The notes beneath the pieces are model-generated. The model saw nothing but the letters and a program-made list of their open reading frames with translations. It had not been told where the DNA came from and did not search any database. The position numbers were made by a program, and so were the translations under genes. A stretch of DNA of 64,000 nucleotides from Synechococcus sp. WH 8020. Its GTDB lineage: Bacteria > Cyanobacteriota > Cyanobacteriia > PCC-6307 > Cyanobiaceae. Location of the stretch: the NCBI RefSeq assembly GCF_001040845.1, contig NZ_CP011941.1, positions 48,977 through 112,976 on the forward strand. Reading direction: 5' to 3'. This document shows, one piece after another, positions 27,050 through 35,460 of the stretch (position 1 is its first letter; each line of letters opens with the position of its first letter).

Positions 27050-28286
27050 GACGAAGGTTCGAAGACGGAGAAAGTGGAACATCTTGGCGATCGCGTCAGT
27101 GGTTCTGGCAGCCTTGCTTTCCATTATTGGAGTAACTAGTCTAAATGTTGATCAAGTGCCAGGCCGTGATTCCCTGCGACTTTCTTCAGCTTCTCGGGCA
27201 TTAACCACATCCGTGGATCGCCTTCCTCGTGACGGTTGGAGTTCACAGAGAGGAGAGTCGTTAAGCGGAAGTGAAATTCAAGCTGACATTGAAGCACTCG
27301 ATGATGCGAAATACCATGTGAAGATTGGAGTGTATTCAAATAGTACCTACGATCTTGATCTAAGTATTCCTAGCTTCTCCTCCAATGGTTACGTGTGGAT
27401 GCGCTGGGAGCAGCCTCTTCAAGATTACTTAGAGGCCAATGATACGGATTTGCAAGAGCATATTTCATTGCTTAATGCGTTGTTGTCTGATGCGGAACCT
27501 GTGTTGAATCCTGTGCAGGATAAGCCAGCAGTCTTGTCTGATGGTACCTATTACCAGCTTTATACTTATGTTGGTCGATTTTATATTGATCGCGCAACCT
27601 TTAAGAAGTTCCCGTTCCTCACCATTAGTTTGCCGATCGCGATTGAAGCTGATGATGTGGCGGGAGGGCTTGGCTATACGAAGCTGCGTTTTGAGCCTGA
27701 TATTCGCAATAGTGGGATGGGCCTTTATGCAGGAACAGGAATTATTGGTTGGTTGAATCGCGGTTGGTCGATTGCTGAGTATCGCCATAATTATGCAACC
27801 AATTTTGGTCTTGGTGGGTTGGACCGGGATTACAGTCTCATTGTCTATGACATCACCTTCGGAACTTCGTCTTGGTCCTCTTTTTGGCGCTTGATGTTGC
27901 CTTTGTTGGTTGTGATGGTGATGGTACTTCTCGTCTTCAAAATCCGCCCTGATGAGCAAGATGCTCGAGCAGGAATTCCTGTCACCGTGTTGTTGACATT
28001 GGTGTTCCTGCAGCAGGTGTATCGAGGTGAACTCCCTGACCTTCCTTTCCTTACCTTTCTCGATCTGGTTTATGTGATCGCTTACGTCATCACATTGTTT
28101 GCATTTGTTTTGTTGGTTTGGATTGGACGCCGTTATGCGGATATGGAGAGCATGCCCCTTGGAGAGGCGCGCGATAACCTCTCCAAACGACTGGAACTTC
28201 TTGATGAGGTTTGGCCTCTTTCAATGGTGTTGTTTTGTTCTGTTGCTGTTGTGTCGGCCTGGGTCTTGATCCCTCCGGGCGCTTAA
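27048..28286 (+). CDS. Divergent pentameric ligand-gated ion channel-like membrane protein
   Basis: A 412-residue protein whose layout parallels the channel at 21321 although identity looks very low. There is an N-terminal hydrophobic segment (about 12-30), then an extracellular beta domain with VKIGVYSNSTYDLDLSIPSF (91-110) and VWMRW, the Pro-loop-like RATFKKFPFLTISLP (182-196), and DYSLIVYDITFGTSSWSSFW leading into M1 (about 280-298). Next come M2 (about 308-324), a linker ELPDLPFLTFLD that matches VPRVPYLTLGD of the other channel, M3 (about 339-359) and M4 (about 388-407). The FPF proline is kept; the following Asp is replaced. Assignment is from topology and these motifs; an unrelated four-helix sensor is possible. 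Confidence 0.65.
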   Translation: MTKVRRRRKWNILAIASVVLAALLSIIGVTSLNVDQVPGRDSLRLSSASRALTTSVDRLPRDGWSSQRGESLSGSEIQADIEALDDAKYHVKIGVYSNSTYDLDLSIPSFSSNGYVWMRWEQPLQDYLEANDTDLQEHISLLNALLSDAEPVLNPVQDKPAVLSDGTYYQLYTYVGRFYIDRATFKKFPFLTISLPIAIEADDVAGGLGYTKLRFEPDIRNSGMGLYAGTGIIGWLNRGWSIAEYRHNYATNFGLGGLDRDYSLIVYDITFGTSSWSSFWRLMLPLLVVMVMVLLVFKIRPDEQDARAGIPVTVLLTLVFLQQVYRGELPDLPFLTFLDLVYVIAYVITLFAFVLLVWIGRRYADMESMPLGEARDNLSKRLELLDEVWPLSMVLFCSVAVVSAWVLIPPGA

Positions 28287-29503
28287 TGATCGGGGGACAT
28301 TCGTTGTTCAAGAGCATCCACGAGTCGGCTGATTTCGTTGGGTTTGGTGGTGATGTGCGTACAAGCTCTTAGGCAGATGGGCTCTTCTAGGTTGCGGATC
28401 CAGATCCCTTTGCTCCCAAGGATTTTGACGACTTCATCAGGACTTCGTCCTGATGCATCGTTGAGTTGGAAGCTCACCAAACCTGCTGGCGGTTCCCCCT
28501 TCAGCAAAGGAGTGGCTCCTGAAAGCTCCTTGAGTTGCCTCCACAGTTCGCCGCTTAGGGATTGGATGGTTTGGAGACGCTCTTGCTCATGGCCCTCGTT
28601 GGCGAACAAGCGCAACGATTGACGAAGCCCTGCCATCAGTGGCACGCAGCTCGTTGCAATCTCAAAGCGTCGGCTGTCGTGGTGAAACGGTTCTGGATCA
28701 TTGATGTCGGCGCGCGTTTCATCGCGCAGGCTGCGCCAGCCAATGAGCGTTGGACTGGCTTCATTGAGGATTCTTTCTGATAAGGCCACGCCTCCTAATC
28801 CCTCGGGTCCGCAGATCCATTTGTGCCCAGTAAAGGCATAAATATCAGCGGCCTGCGCAGCTGCTTCCACAGGAATTTGCCCCATGCTTTGGGCTGCATC
28901 CACGAGTAGAAATGGTTGCTGAGCATGCTGACGAAGATGGTCTGCTACCTCAGGGATTGGCATTAGCTGTCCGGTGTTCCAGAGCAGATGGGACAGCACC
29001 ACGACTTTGGTACGTGGCCTTAAAGAGTCTTCTAAGGCTTGAAGGACGCCTGCGTCGGTTTCGTGTTGCGCCTCACGTCCTTGCCTGAATTGTTGAACAG
29101 GGAGGTTGTCGACTTCCAGCTGTTCCCGTCTGGCAAGTTCATGGCAAGCGGCGACGACTCCCGGGTGCTCGCAATCACCGATTAACAGGCGATCACCGGC
29201 TTTAAGGGGCAGTCCCCAAAGGGGAAGAACGCACCCGCTGGTGACGTTTTCGGTGAGTGCGAGGCGATGGGGTGCCACACCACACATGCGACTCAGTGAC
29301 GCACGTGTTTTGTTTGTTTCCGCACTGATATACGGCCATACATCCGTGGTGAACGGTCCAAGTTCTTGGATGCGCTGCCAACTTGTGGTCATGGCCTCTA
29401 GCGAAGGCGTTGGCAACGGCCCTTGACCGCCGTAGTTGAAATAATGCTTATTCTGAAGTGCGGGACAGAGATTGCGGAGGGTGTTGCTGTTTGCGTGGGT
29501 CAA
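28283..29503 (-). CDS. Class V aminotransferase, cystine/cysteine C-S lyase type
   Basis: A 406-residue PLP enzyme of the NifS/class V family, close in appearance to the cyanobacterial C-DES enzyme that splits cystine or cysteine for sulfur supply. The cofactor lysine is K228 in FTGHKWICGPEG, with D202 in VDAAQSMGQIPV contacting the pyridine ring. YFNYGGQGPLP at the start and the absence of the catalytic Cys loop of true NifS fit the C-DES branch. The stop shares bases with the stop of the convergent channel gene. Substrate is inferred from the subfamily. Confidence 0.85.
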   Translation of the reverse strand: MTHANSNTLRNLCPALQNKHYFNYGGQGPLPTPSLEAMTTSWQRIQELGPFTTDVWPYISAETNKTRASLSRMCGVAPHRLALTENVTSGCVLPLWGLPLKAGDRLLIGDCEHPGVVAACHELARREQLEVDNLPVQQFRQGREAQHETDAGVLQALEDSLRPRTKVVVLSHLLWNTGQLMPIPEVADHLRQHAQQPFLLVDAAQSMGQIPVEAAAQAADIYAFTGHKWICGPEGLGGVALSERILNEASPTLIGWRSLRDETRADINDPEPFHHDSRRFEIATSCVPLMAGLRQSLRLFANEGHEQERLQTIQSLSGELWRQLKELSGATPLLKGEPPAGLVSFQLNDASGRSPDEVVKILGSKGIWIRNLEEPICLRACTHITTKPNEISRLVDALEQRMSPDH

Positions 29504-29865
29504 GGTGGTATTTCGAGAGGTTCCTGGTTACATCGTGAAGGCACGTGTCAGCGATCAACGGCAGCGTGATGTGCCTTGTGATTGTCAGTCTTACGTTGGC
29601 AAAAAAAGTGGAAAGGGTCAGGTTGTAAAACGCTGCTCCATCAAATCTTTGACACAACTTCACCATGGCAGTAATAGAAAGTTGGTTGATATTGTCTTGT
29701 TTCTTTCATCGCAATGTGATCCATCATCAGTTCAGACTGATACTCACTGGTTTGAACTTTGACGACCATCTGCTTGCTCTGGGTTGGTGTTACTGGAACC
29801 AGGCATCACCCAATGAACAATGCCACGCCAAAATGACTGAGTAGCTCACTTTCTTTTCATTCCTG
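29504..29865. other. Intergenic region, no gene recognised
   Basis: These 362 bases separate the C-S lyase gene from the zinc-ribbon gene at 29866. A plus-strand frame at 29472-29762 shows no family features and mostly overlaps the start of the lyase, so it was not called. No clear hairpin or repeat seen. Confidence 0.5.
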
Positions 29866-30384
29866 ATGCCATCCAAGCCCCGGAACCGAGTTGGTGAGGT
29901 GTACGGAAAGCTCACGGTTGTTCGTGCCTCGGAGCGTCGTACCAAAAGCGGAAATGCTTACTGGTGGTGTCGATGCTCTTGTGGTCAGGATCGTGAGGTT
30001 CCAGGCGACAAGCTCTCTCACAACGCAGCTCGTAAAAAGCCAATAGTGACGGCCTGCTTGGATTGTTCTCGAGAATTTCAGGTTGAAGGTGTTTGCGCCA
30101 AAAATGATCGGGAAGAGCGTCAACGACGAATCGATGCCCAGGAGCGTCGATCTCTACTGAAAGGCGTTGTTCCCGATGGATGGCTCACTTTGCCCCTGAC
30201 TGATGCTCATGCCAGGGAGCTGGGGCAGGTGTTGTTTTTTCGTGGCACGGTATGTCTGAGAGGGCACCTGGCGCCTTATCGAATTAATGGGGGGTGTCTG
30301 ACCTGCTCTGGACAAAAGCCTTCTGCTCTGAATCATGCGCCGATCGCCTCGGCTGAGGTTGCTAGTGATGCATGCACTCGTTAG
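29866..30384 (+). CDS. Two-zinc-ribbon protein resembling phage-encoded proteins
   Basis: A 172-residue soluble protein with two likely zinc sites. The N-terminal part reads YGKLTVV near residue 14 and WWCRCSCGQ near 33-41, the beginning found in many phage and mobile homing-endonuclease-like proteins, with a partner CLDC about 25 residues later. The C-terminal part has VCLRGHLAPYR and GGCLTCSG, the C-x2-GH and C-x2-C pattern of phage HNH-associated ribbons. No HNH catalytic core is seen. Flanking gene-poor stretches support an insertion into the backbone. DNA binding is inferred. Confidence 0.65.
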   Translation: MPSKPRNRVGEVYGKLTVVRASERRTKSGNAYWWCRCSCGQDREVPGDKLSHNAARKKPIVTACLDCSREFQVEGVCAKNDREERQRRIDAQERRSLLKGVVPDGWLTLPLTDAHARELGQVLFFRGTVCLRGHLAPYRINGGCLTCSGQKPSALNHAPIASAEVASDACTR

Positions 30385-30717
30385 CCACGAGCTGGAGACG
30401 GCAATCAAGTTCATGGTCCAGGCTCATCGCTATCAGCCCCTTAACGATTCGAATCGTCCAGAAGCCTCTGCATCACAGCTGTTAAATGCTGACAAGGGCT
30501 TCCGCAGCAAAAAGAATGCAGGATGTGGATGTGAGGACGATTGGAACGCTCTTCGGTCACAGGCTCGTCGAGCAGTCCATCGTCCGTAGCGATGGCCACG
30601 TTGACTTAGGGCCATGAGGACGGTTCCAGACCATCTGGGCTGAAGGCATCAGCGCAGTCATTGATACAGGCAAGAGCCTGAGGCGTTACTAGAATGTTGG
30701 TAGGTCACTAGGTCCGT
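30385..30717. other. Gene-poor region after the zinc-ribbon gene
   Basis: A frame at 30368-30589 (73 residues from its ATG) crosses this stretch, with a late CGCEDDW motif, but it has no ribosome site or recognisable homology, so I left it uncalled. Otherwise I see nothing in it. Confidence 0.4.
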
Positions 30718-30984
30718 ATGCAGGCATTGATGTTTCTGGCCCTAGCGTTGGTGAATCTTGCCTTGATTGTCCACCTGTCGGAAAAAGCTTTTGGCTTTTG
30801 GAAGAAGTGGAAAAACCACAAGCTTCTCGTTAACGACCACCCCGAGATGACTGCAGTGGACCCAGATCAGGGGCTCATGGCCTTTGAAAGCGATGACATA
30901 ACCCGAGCCTTTGTATTGGATAATGATGAGCCAGGGGCCAGCGAGCCGTTCTTGGTCAGCGGTGATCCGGAATCAGAGGAGTAA
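30718..30984 (+). CDS. Small single-pass membrane protein (88 aa)
   Basis: One N-terminal hydrophobic helix (LMFLALALVNLALIVHL, about 4-20) with a short aromatic-basic juxtamembrane part (FGFWKKWKNHK), then a strongly acidic soluble tail (about 40-88). No family recognised. The predicted topology is a membrane anchor with an acidic cytoplasmic or lumenal domain. Confidence 0.5.
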   Translation: MQALMFLALALVNLALIVHLSEKAFGFWKKWKNHKLLVNDHPEMTAVDPDQGLMAFESDDITRAFVLDNDEPGASEPFLVSGDPESEE

Positions 30985-31329
30985 TCCTAATTGCCGTCAC
31001 ACTTGCAATGCTTGCGATCTGCTTCTTGACCAAACCGGTTCAGCCAATTTGAGCTCAAGCCCTCGATCTCAAAATGGTTCTATCTCGTGGTCTATGCACA
31101 CTCTGGAAGTTGTTATCACTCGCGTGATCGTTAACTTTTGGTATTTTTTAGAGACTATTGTTTAATGCGGCACTGCTGATATTCCAATTGTTTGATCTAG
31201 ACGCTGATCCATTCTCAACCTTTTGGGGGAAGGATTGGGCTCTAAAACGCAACAATTATGAATCGCATCTTGGATGGCCTCCTCATTGTTCTCATCATGG
31301 CTACGTTTTGACTTGATGCTGACTTGGGC
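30985..31329. other. Intergenic region, no gene recognised
   Basis: Contains only very short frames. A 17-codon hydrophobic frame starting at the ATG near 31258 was seen, but it has no supporting ribosome site. The promoter of the DUF4079 gene should lie here. Confidence 0.4.
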
Positions 31330-32040
31330 ATGGCCGCCGTTGATTGGTTGTGGATCCTGCATCCTTTTCTTGCAGTGGTATTGGTCTATCCACTGATGGG
31401 AGTGGTGGTTCGCTTGGCAGTTCAGACGCGTGCACGTCGGCTCCAGAACCAGAAGCTCCCCATCACGGTGGGGCGTGATCACAGCGATCTAGGTCGTTGG
31501 CTCGCAGGCGCGGTGGTGGTGGTGGTTTTGATTGCACTCACGGTTGTGATTGGCACGAAGGCCCCGCTGGCTCAGTTCGAAGGAGGCCTTGCGCGTGCAA
31601 TCCAGCTGTTGCTTGTGTTGTCTGGAACGGTCGTGAGCCTCCTCGCCCTTTGGCGTTGCAAGAGGCCCGGATTGAGGTTGGCTTTTTCACTCATTACTTG
31701 GGCCGGAGTGTTGGGCCTTGGTGCCCAACCGGAGGTTTGGAGGCTTTCGGATAATCCCCTGACGCCTGCGTTTTGGCAGTCCCATTACTGGGCGGGCGTT
31801 GGGGTGACGGGCTTGATGTTGTTTTCCCTGGGGGCTCGCGCCGAGATCCTGCGTGACATTCGCATTCGCCGTTTGCATGTCACAGCCAACGTGCTTGCCG
31901 CTTTGTTGTTTTTGACGCAAGGCCTCACAGGAACCCGAGACCTTCTTGAGATTCCCCTCAGTTGGCAGAAATCCACGATCTATGCCTGTGATTTCAATGC
32001 CAAGACCTGTCCTTCATTGGATCCGAATGCATCATCTTGA
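31330..32040 (+). CDS. DUF4079 family membrane protein
   Basis: A 236-residue membrane protein of a family shared by cyanobacteria and chloroplasts. It starts MAAVDWLWILHPFLAVVLVYPLMG, the conserved first helix with a central HP motif, and has about six hydrophobic segments. HYWAGVGVTGLMLFSLG and RLHVTANVLAALLFLTQGLTGTRDLL near the end carry histidines that might bind haem, as in cytochrome b561-like folds; that is inference. ATG at 31330 is chosen; a TTG two codons upstream is possible. Confidence 0.78.
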   Translation: MAAVDWLWILHPFLAVVLVYPLMGVVVRLAVQTRARRLQNQKLPITVGRDHSDLGRWLAGAVVVVVLIALTVVIGTKAPLAQFEGGLARAIQLLLVLSGTVVSLLALWRCKRPGLRLAFSLITWAGVLGLGAQPEVWRLSDNPLTPAFWQSHYWAGVGVTGLMLFSLGARAEILRDIRIRRLHVTANVLAALLFLTQGLTGTRDLLEIPLSWQKSTIYACDFNAKTCPSLDPNASS

Positions 32041-32266
32041 CTGATCTCTCTGGCTCAAGAGAGAGGGTTGCGGTCTCGACCCATGGATTCTGCAGAGTTG
32101 AAGACACTGTTTTGACAACGTGTCAGCTTGGGGGGAAATGAAACGGGGCAACTGCGCTCACCTCAGGGCTCGATTCGCGCATCCTGCGTGCGATGGCGCT
32201 GTCCGTAGATCCTGATGCCTCGTCCATGAGCAAACCGGTCAAGTCTTTGACCGGAATAGGGCGGTC

Positions 32267-33121
32267 TCAGTGGCCAATTTGCTGCTGCAGGCTCTCAATC
32301 AAAGCCAGTACGGCAGGCTCATTGGTGTGTTGCGCCAGAACGATCAGGGATTCGGTGTAGGTGTAGGGCTCGAAGTGTTCATACACCTTGTTGGCGAGAG
32401 GCTGAGCGGCTCGCATTTCCGGTGTGAGATAAGCGATGAAAAAGCTTTCCCCTGCATGCCTTGATGGCCAAAGATCAGTGCTGTCCTGTCGGCTGGGATC
32501 GCTGATCATGAGCAACTGATCAAACCACTGTTGGGATCGCTCGCAACAACTGGTAGGCAGGAAGGGCATCAGTTTCAACTCCAGATTGCCGTTCTCCAGG
32601 CTCCATCGGAAGCGATCTTCGAGGTCGCCTTGGCTCTCTTTTGTGTGATGCAGCAGCGTGAGGTCAATCGGGCGTTGGTGAAGCTCAAGGATGAACAGAT
32701 CGTCGCGATCGTCAGGTATCTGCGTTGGTGTGGCCAGGCAGGCATCCAGAACGTGTTCTCTGACGAGCGTGACTGGATTGGTGCAGCTGAAGTGTGCTCG
32801 CGCTGAGTTCATTTTCCAGCTCTTGGGAACAACGAGGCCAGGGCTTTGCTGAAGCCAGAAGGGAACCTGAAGGCGCAGACCTCGCTCGTGTTTGAGTCGG
32901 GCTATTTGGTGAACCTGCCGCTCCAAATCCAGAAGCAGGAGCTCACCTGATACCAAAAGTTCCGCATTGTTGCGTTTCAGATCGATCCCGAATCGTTTGA
33001 GGACTTTTTGGTTCCGTCGGGAAATGGTGCTTTGGTTAGAGAAATCAAAAGCAGCCGCACGTTCGGTGGATCCAAGCCAAACAGTCAAATCGAGGGCCGT
33101 GAGTTGTTCCTCAGTGACCAT
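32267..33121 (-). CDS. LysR-like transcriptional regulator, divergent
   Basis: A 284-residue protein. The first 60 residues follow the winged-helix plan of LysR regulators: LTALDLTVWLGSTERAAAF (helices 1-2), STISRRNQKVLKRFGI (recognition and wing-linked helix), then a long helix (LLLLDLERQVHQIARLKHERG) like the LysR dimerisation linker. The remaining 190 residues are not clearly the LysR effector fold, but strands such as DDLFILELHQRPIDLTLLHH are compatible. A DNA-binding role is inferred from the N-terminus. It is transcribed away from DUF4079 and downstream of nfu. Confidence 0.6.
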   Translation of the reverse strand: MVTEEQLTALDLTVWLGSTERAAAFDFSNQSTISRRNQKVLKRFGIDLKRNNAELLVSGELLLLDLERQVHQIARLKHERGLRLQVPFWLQQSPGLVVPKSWKMNSARAHFSCTNPVTLVREHVLDACLATPTQIPDDRDDLFILELHQRPIDLTLLHHTKESQGDLEDRFRWSLENGNLELKLMPFLPTSCCERSQQWFDQLLMISDPSRQDSTDLWPSRHAGESFFIAYLTPEMRAAQPLANKVYEHFEPYTYTESLIVLAQHTNEPAVLALIESLQQQIGH

Positions 33122-33223
33122 TTACCAATTATGATTAATTTAATCTTACTTGTTGTTCATCAATTAACTGTCTAGTTCCTGGATGACTTCATCAAGCTTA
33201 TCTATTATCCAACAACTATCTAT

Positions 33224-33469
33224 TCATAGAACCTGAACGACTTCGCTCACCTCGGGAATCGATTCACGCATCTTGCGTTCGATCCCCATTTTTAAAGTCA
33301 TCGTGCTGCTGGGGCAGCTTCCGCAAGCGCCTTGGAGGCGAACTTTCACAACCGGTCCATCGATCTCTACCACTTCCACGTTGCCCCCATCGGCCATCAG
33401 GAAGGGACGGAGTTCATCAAGCACCTTTTCCACGTTCTCGTTGGTGAGGGCCATGGTCTCGGTGCTCAT
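33224..33469 (-). CDS. NifU-like iron-sulfur scaffold (Nfu domain)
   Basis: An 81-residue single Nfu domain. The cluster-binding cysteines are in [18 protein letters not shown], with [21 protein letters not shown] at the N-terminus, both highly conserved. Such short NifU/NfuA proteins deliver [Fe-S] clusters, and in cyanobacteria they serve photosystem I assembly. It is divergent from mqo with 83 bases between starts. Confidence 0.93.
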   Translation of the reverse strand: MSTETMALTNENVEKVLDELRPFLMADGGNVEVVEIDGPVVKVRLQGACGSCPSSTMTLKMGIERKMRESIPEVSEVVQVL

Positions 33470-33552
33470 CGCTCAATCTTCGAATTCACTCATTTTAGGC
33501 ATTTCATTGTCGTTCGGCCTCATAGCCTGTCGACAGCAGATCTGTTCGCCCC

Positions 33553-35022
33553 TTGGACCGCTACGACGTTGTGCTCGTGGGTGCTGGGATCATGAGTGCC
33601 ACCCTGGCAACTCTCCTGCATGAACTCGACCCAGAGTTGCGGTTGTTGGTTGTTGAGCGTTTGGAGGCACCAGCTTTAGAAAGCAGCGCTGCGGGAAATA
33701 ATGCTGGCACCGGCCACGCCGCCAATTGTGAGCTTAATTACACCCCTCTTCAGGCTGACGGCAGGATTTCAACTGAAAAGCCGCTGGCCATTAATGCAAG
33801 TTTTGAAAGCAGTCTCGAGTTTTGGTCGACTCTGTGTGAGCGCGGTCGATTAGATCCGTCTTGTTTCATCCACCGCGTGCCACACATCAGTTTTGTGTGG
33901 GGTGAGCGGGATGTGGCCTACCTGCGCCAGCGCTATGAGCAGTTGAAGTCAATGCCTGCGTTTGCTGCCATGAATTGGAGCCGCGACGAGGCTGAGCTGG
34001 CGTCGTGGATTCCGCTCGTGATGGCCGGGCGTGATCCTCAAATGGCCGTTGCCGCTACCAGGATTGAACGCGGCACAGACGTGGATTTCGGGGCTTTGTC
34101 TCGTTCCTTGTTTGTTCCCTTGCAAGCGTCGGGGGCCCTTGATCTGATGTTCGGGACTTCGGTCTTTGATCTCAATCGCCAAGCAGAGGGGTGGGAGCTG
34201 CAATTGCGCGGCCCCTCTGGACGCCGCGTCGTGATGACGCCGTTTGTGTTCCTTGGAGCCGGTGGCGGTGCCCTACCCCTCCTTCAGCGTTCGGGGATTC
34301 CTGAAGCGGCTGCTTACGCCGGCTTTCCTGTGAGTGGTCAATGGCTGGTCTGCAATGACCCGGATCTATCGGAGCATCACTTCGCCAAGGTGTACGGCAA
34401 AGCCAAGGTGGGGGCTCCGCCGATGTCAGTGCCCCATCTCGACACCCGCTGGATTGATGGTCGGCGCTCCTTGTTGTTTGGGCCTTATGCCGGGTTTAGC
34501 AGCAAGTTTTTGAAGCAGGGGTCCTTGCTGGATCTTCCTCGTTCTGTGCGCTCCTCCAACGTCTTGCCCATGCTTCAAGTTGGGCTGAACAACATTCCTC
34601 TAGTTCGTTATCTCGTGAATCAACTGCGCCAGAGCAGTGAGGATCGAATGGAGGCGTTAAAAGCTTTTCTTCCCACCGCGCGCACGCAAGATTGGTCCTT
34701 GTCTGTGGCTGGTCAGCGCGTTCAGATCATCAAACGCACCCCTGTTGGAGGCCGTTTGCAATTGGGGACCGAGGTGGTGTCAGCCGCTGATGGGTCGCTG
34801 GCTGCACTGCTTGGAGCGTCTCCGGGGGCCAGCACTTCAGTCACGATCATGTTGGAAATTCTGCAACGCTGTTTTTCTGATCGCTTGGCCTCGGAGGTGT
34901 GGCAGCGGCGCTTGCAAGCGTTATTGCCGAGCTATGGGCAAGATCTCAATGCGGATGCAGAGCTCCTTCAACGCAGCCGTGATCGTAGTGATGCACTGCT
35001 TGGGTTGCAGATTGCGCGCTAG
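33553..35022 (+). CDS. mqo: Malate:quinone oxidoreductase
   Basis: Membrane-associated FAD enzyme that oxidises malate to oxaloacetate and reduces quinone. The 489-residue chain has the FAD-binding start [19 protein letters not shown], then [27 protein letters not shown]-like [21 protein letters not shown], and [16 protein letters not shown], all Mqo signatures, and a C-terminal QRVQIIK region. A TTG at 33553 is the start, placing the GxGxxx motif at the expected position. Confidence 0.95.
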   Translation: MDRYDVVLVGAGIMSATLATLLHELDPELRLLVVERLEAPALESSAAGNNAGTGHAANCELNYTPLQADGRISTEKPLAINASFESSLEFWSTLCERGRLDPSCFIHRVPHISFVWGERDVAYLRQRYEQLKSMPAFAAMNWSRDEAELASWIPLVMAGRDPQMAVAATRIERGTDVDFGALSRSLFVPLQASGALDLMFGTSVFDLNRQAEGWELQLRGPSGRRVVMTPFVFLGAGGGALPLLQRSGIPEAAAYAGFPVSGQWLVCNDPDLSEHHFAKVYGKAKVGAPPMSVPHLDTRWIDGRRSLLFGPYAGFSSKFLKQGSLLDLPRSVRSSNVLPMLQVGLNNIPLVRYLVNQLRQSSEDRMEALKAFLPTARTQDWSLSVAGQRVQIIKRTPVGGRLQLGTEVVSAADGSLAALLGASPGASTSVTIMLEILQRCFSDRLASEVWQRRLQALLPSYGQDLNADAELLQRSRDRSDALLGLQIAR

Positions 35023-35169
35023 TTAGGCGTCAGCGCGCCCTTGTTGTTCGGCGGCCTTGAGAGCGCAGGCCATGGCCTGGGAGCTGGGAGTACCTCTCTC
35101 CCGATAGCCAATGTTCGTGCAGACGTCAGCTCTCTTCTGGGTTTGGATTGGGTCGATCGAGTGCGTCAC
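35023..35169 (-). CDS. Possible small protein of 48 residues, or frameshifted tail
   Basis: A coding-like frame not longer than 60 codons runs from a stop at 35023-35025 up to an in-frame stop near 35233. From the GTG at 35169 it encodes 48 residues including CTNIGYRERGTPSSQAMACA, a well-formed Cys-containing helix. It overlaps the end of the 35126 gene by 44 bases in another frame. Either it is a separate small gene, or the 35126 gene once continued into this frame. No ribosome site is seen. Confidence 0.35.
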   Translation of the reverse strand: MTHSIDPIQTQKRADVCTNIGYRERGTPSSQAMACALKAAEQQGRADA

Positions 35170-35452
35170 GGCAGCTTTTGGATTCGATCCAATCGCTTTG
35201 GCTGAGGCAATGGGCCGCCCACTGCTTCTTTGTCATGCATTGAGGTGCGATCGCCATGCAAACGATTCCTTTGTGATCCTCAGGAACGAATTGGGTGGTC
35301 TGCTCCTTGAGGGGTGACCCATCCTTCAGCGGCTGCGATTGGTGCAGCTCACAGGACCAAGTTGATGTTGCAAAAGGTGCCCCCATGGTCAGGGCTGCGG
35401 CCATGGTCAGGGCAGGTTTGATCCACCCAAGGGGGATGTGCAGGAGATCCAT
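35126..35452 (-). CDS. Hypothetical secreted protein (108 aa)
   Basis: The ATG at 35452, 8 bases after the SMR transporter stop, gives a hydrophobic signal-like N-terminus (about 8-28) cleaved near GAPFA|TS. The mature part has five cysteines (including CMAIAPQC and HCLSQS), suggesting disulfides. The open frame upstream to 35602 lies inside the transporter and is rejected. The coding-like frame at 35023-35169 may be the original C-terminus. No family recognised. Confidence 0.55.
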   Translation of the reverse strand: MDLLHIPLGWIKPALTMAAALTMGAPFATSTWSCELHQSQPLKDGSPLKEQTTQFVPEDHKGIVCMAIAPQCMTKKQWAAHCLSQSDWIESKSCRDALDRPNPNPEES

Positions 35453-35460
35453 TGCGGTGT

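Noticed and set aside
29472-29762. 96-codon plus-strand frame upstream of the zinc-ribbon gene
   Set aside because: Overlaps the start of the lyase gene and shows no family features.
30335-30589. 84-codon plus-strand frame following the zinc-ribbon gene
   Set aside because: Overlaps that gene's end, has no ribosome site and no recognisable homology, though a real short gene cannot be excluded.
32046-32063. Short inverted repeat CTCTCT/AGAGAG after the DUF4079 gene
   Set aside because: Weak AT/GC-mixed 6-bp stem without a T-tract; not enough for a terminator call.
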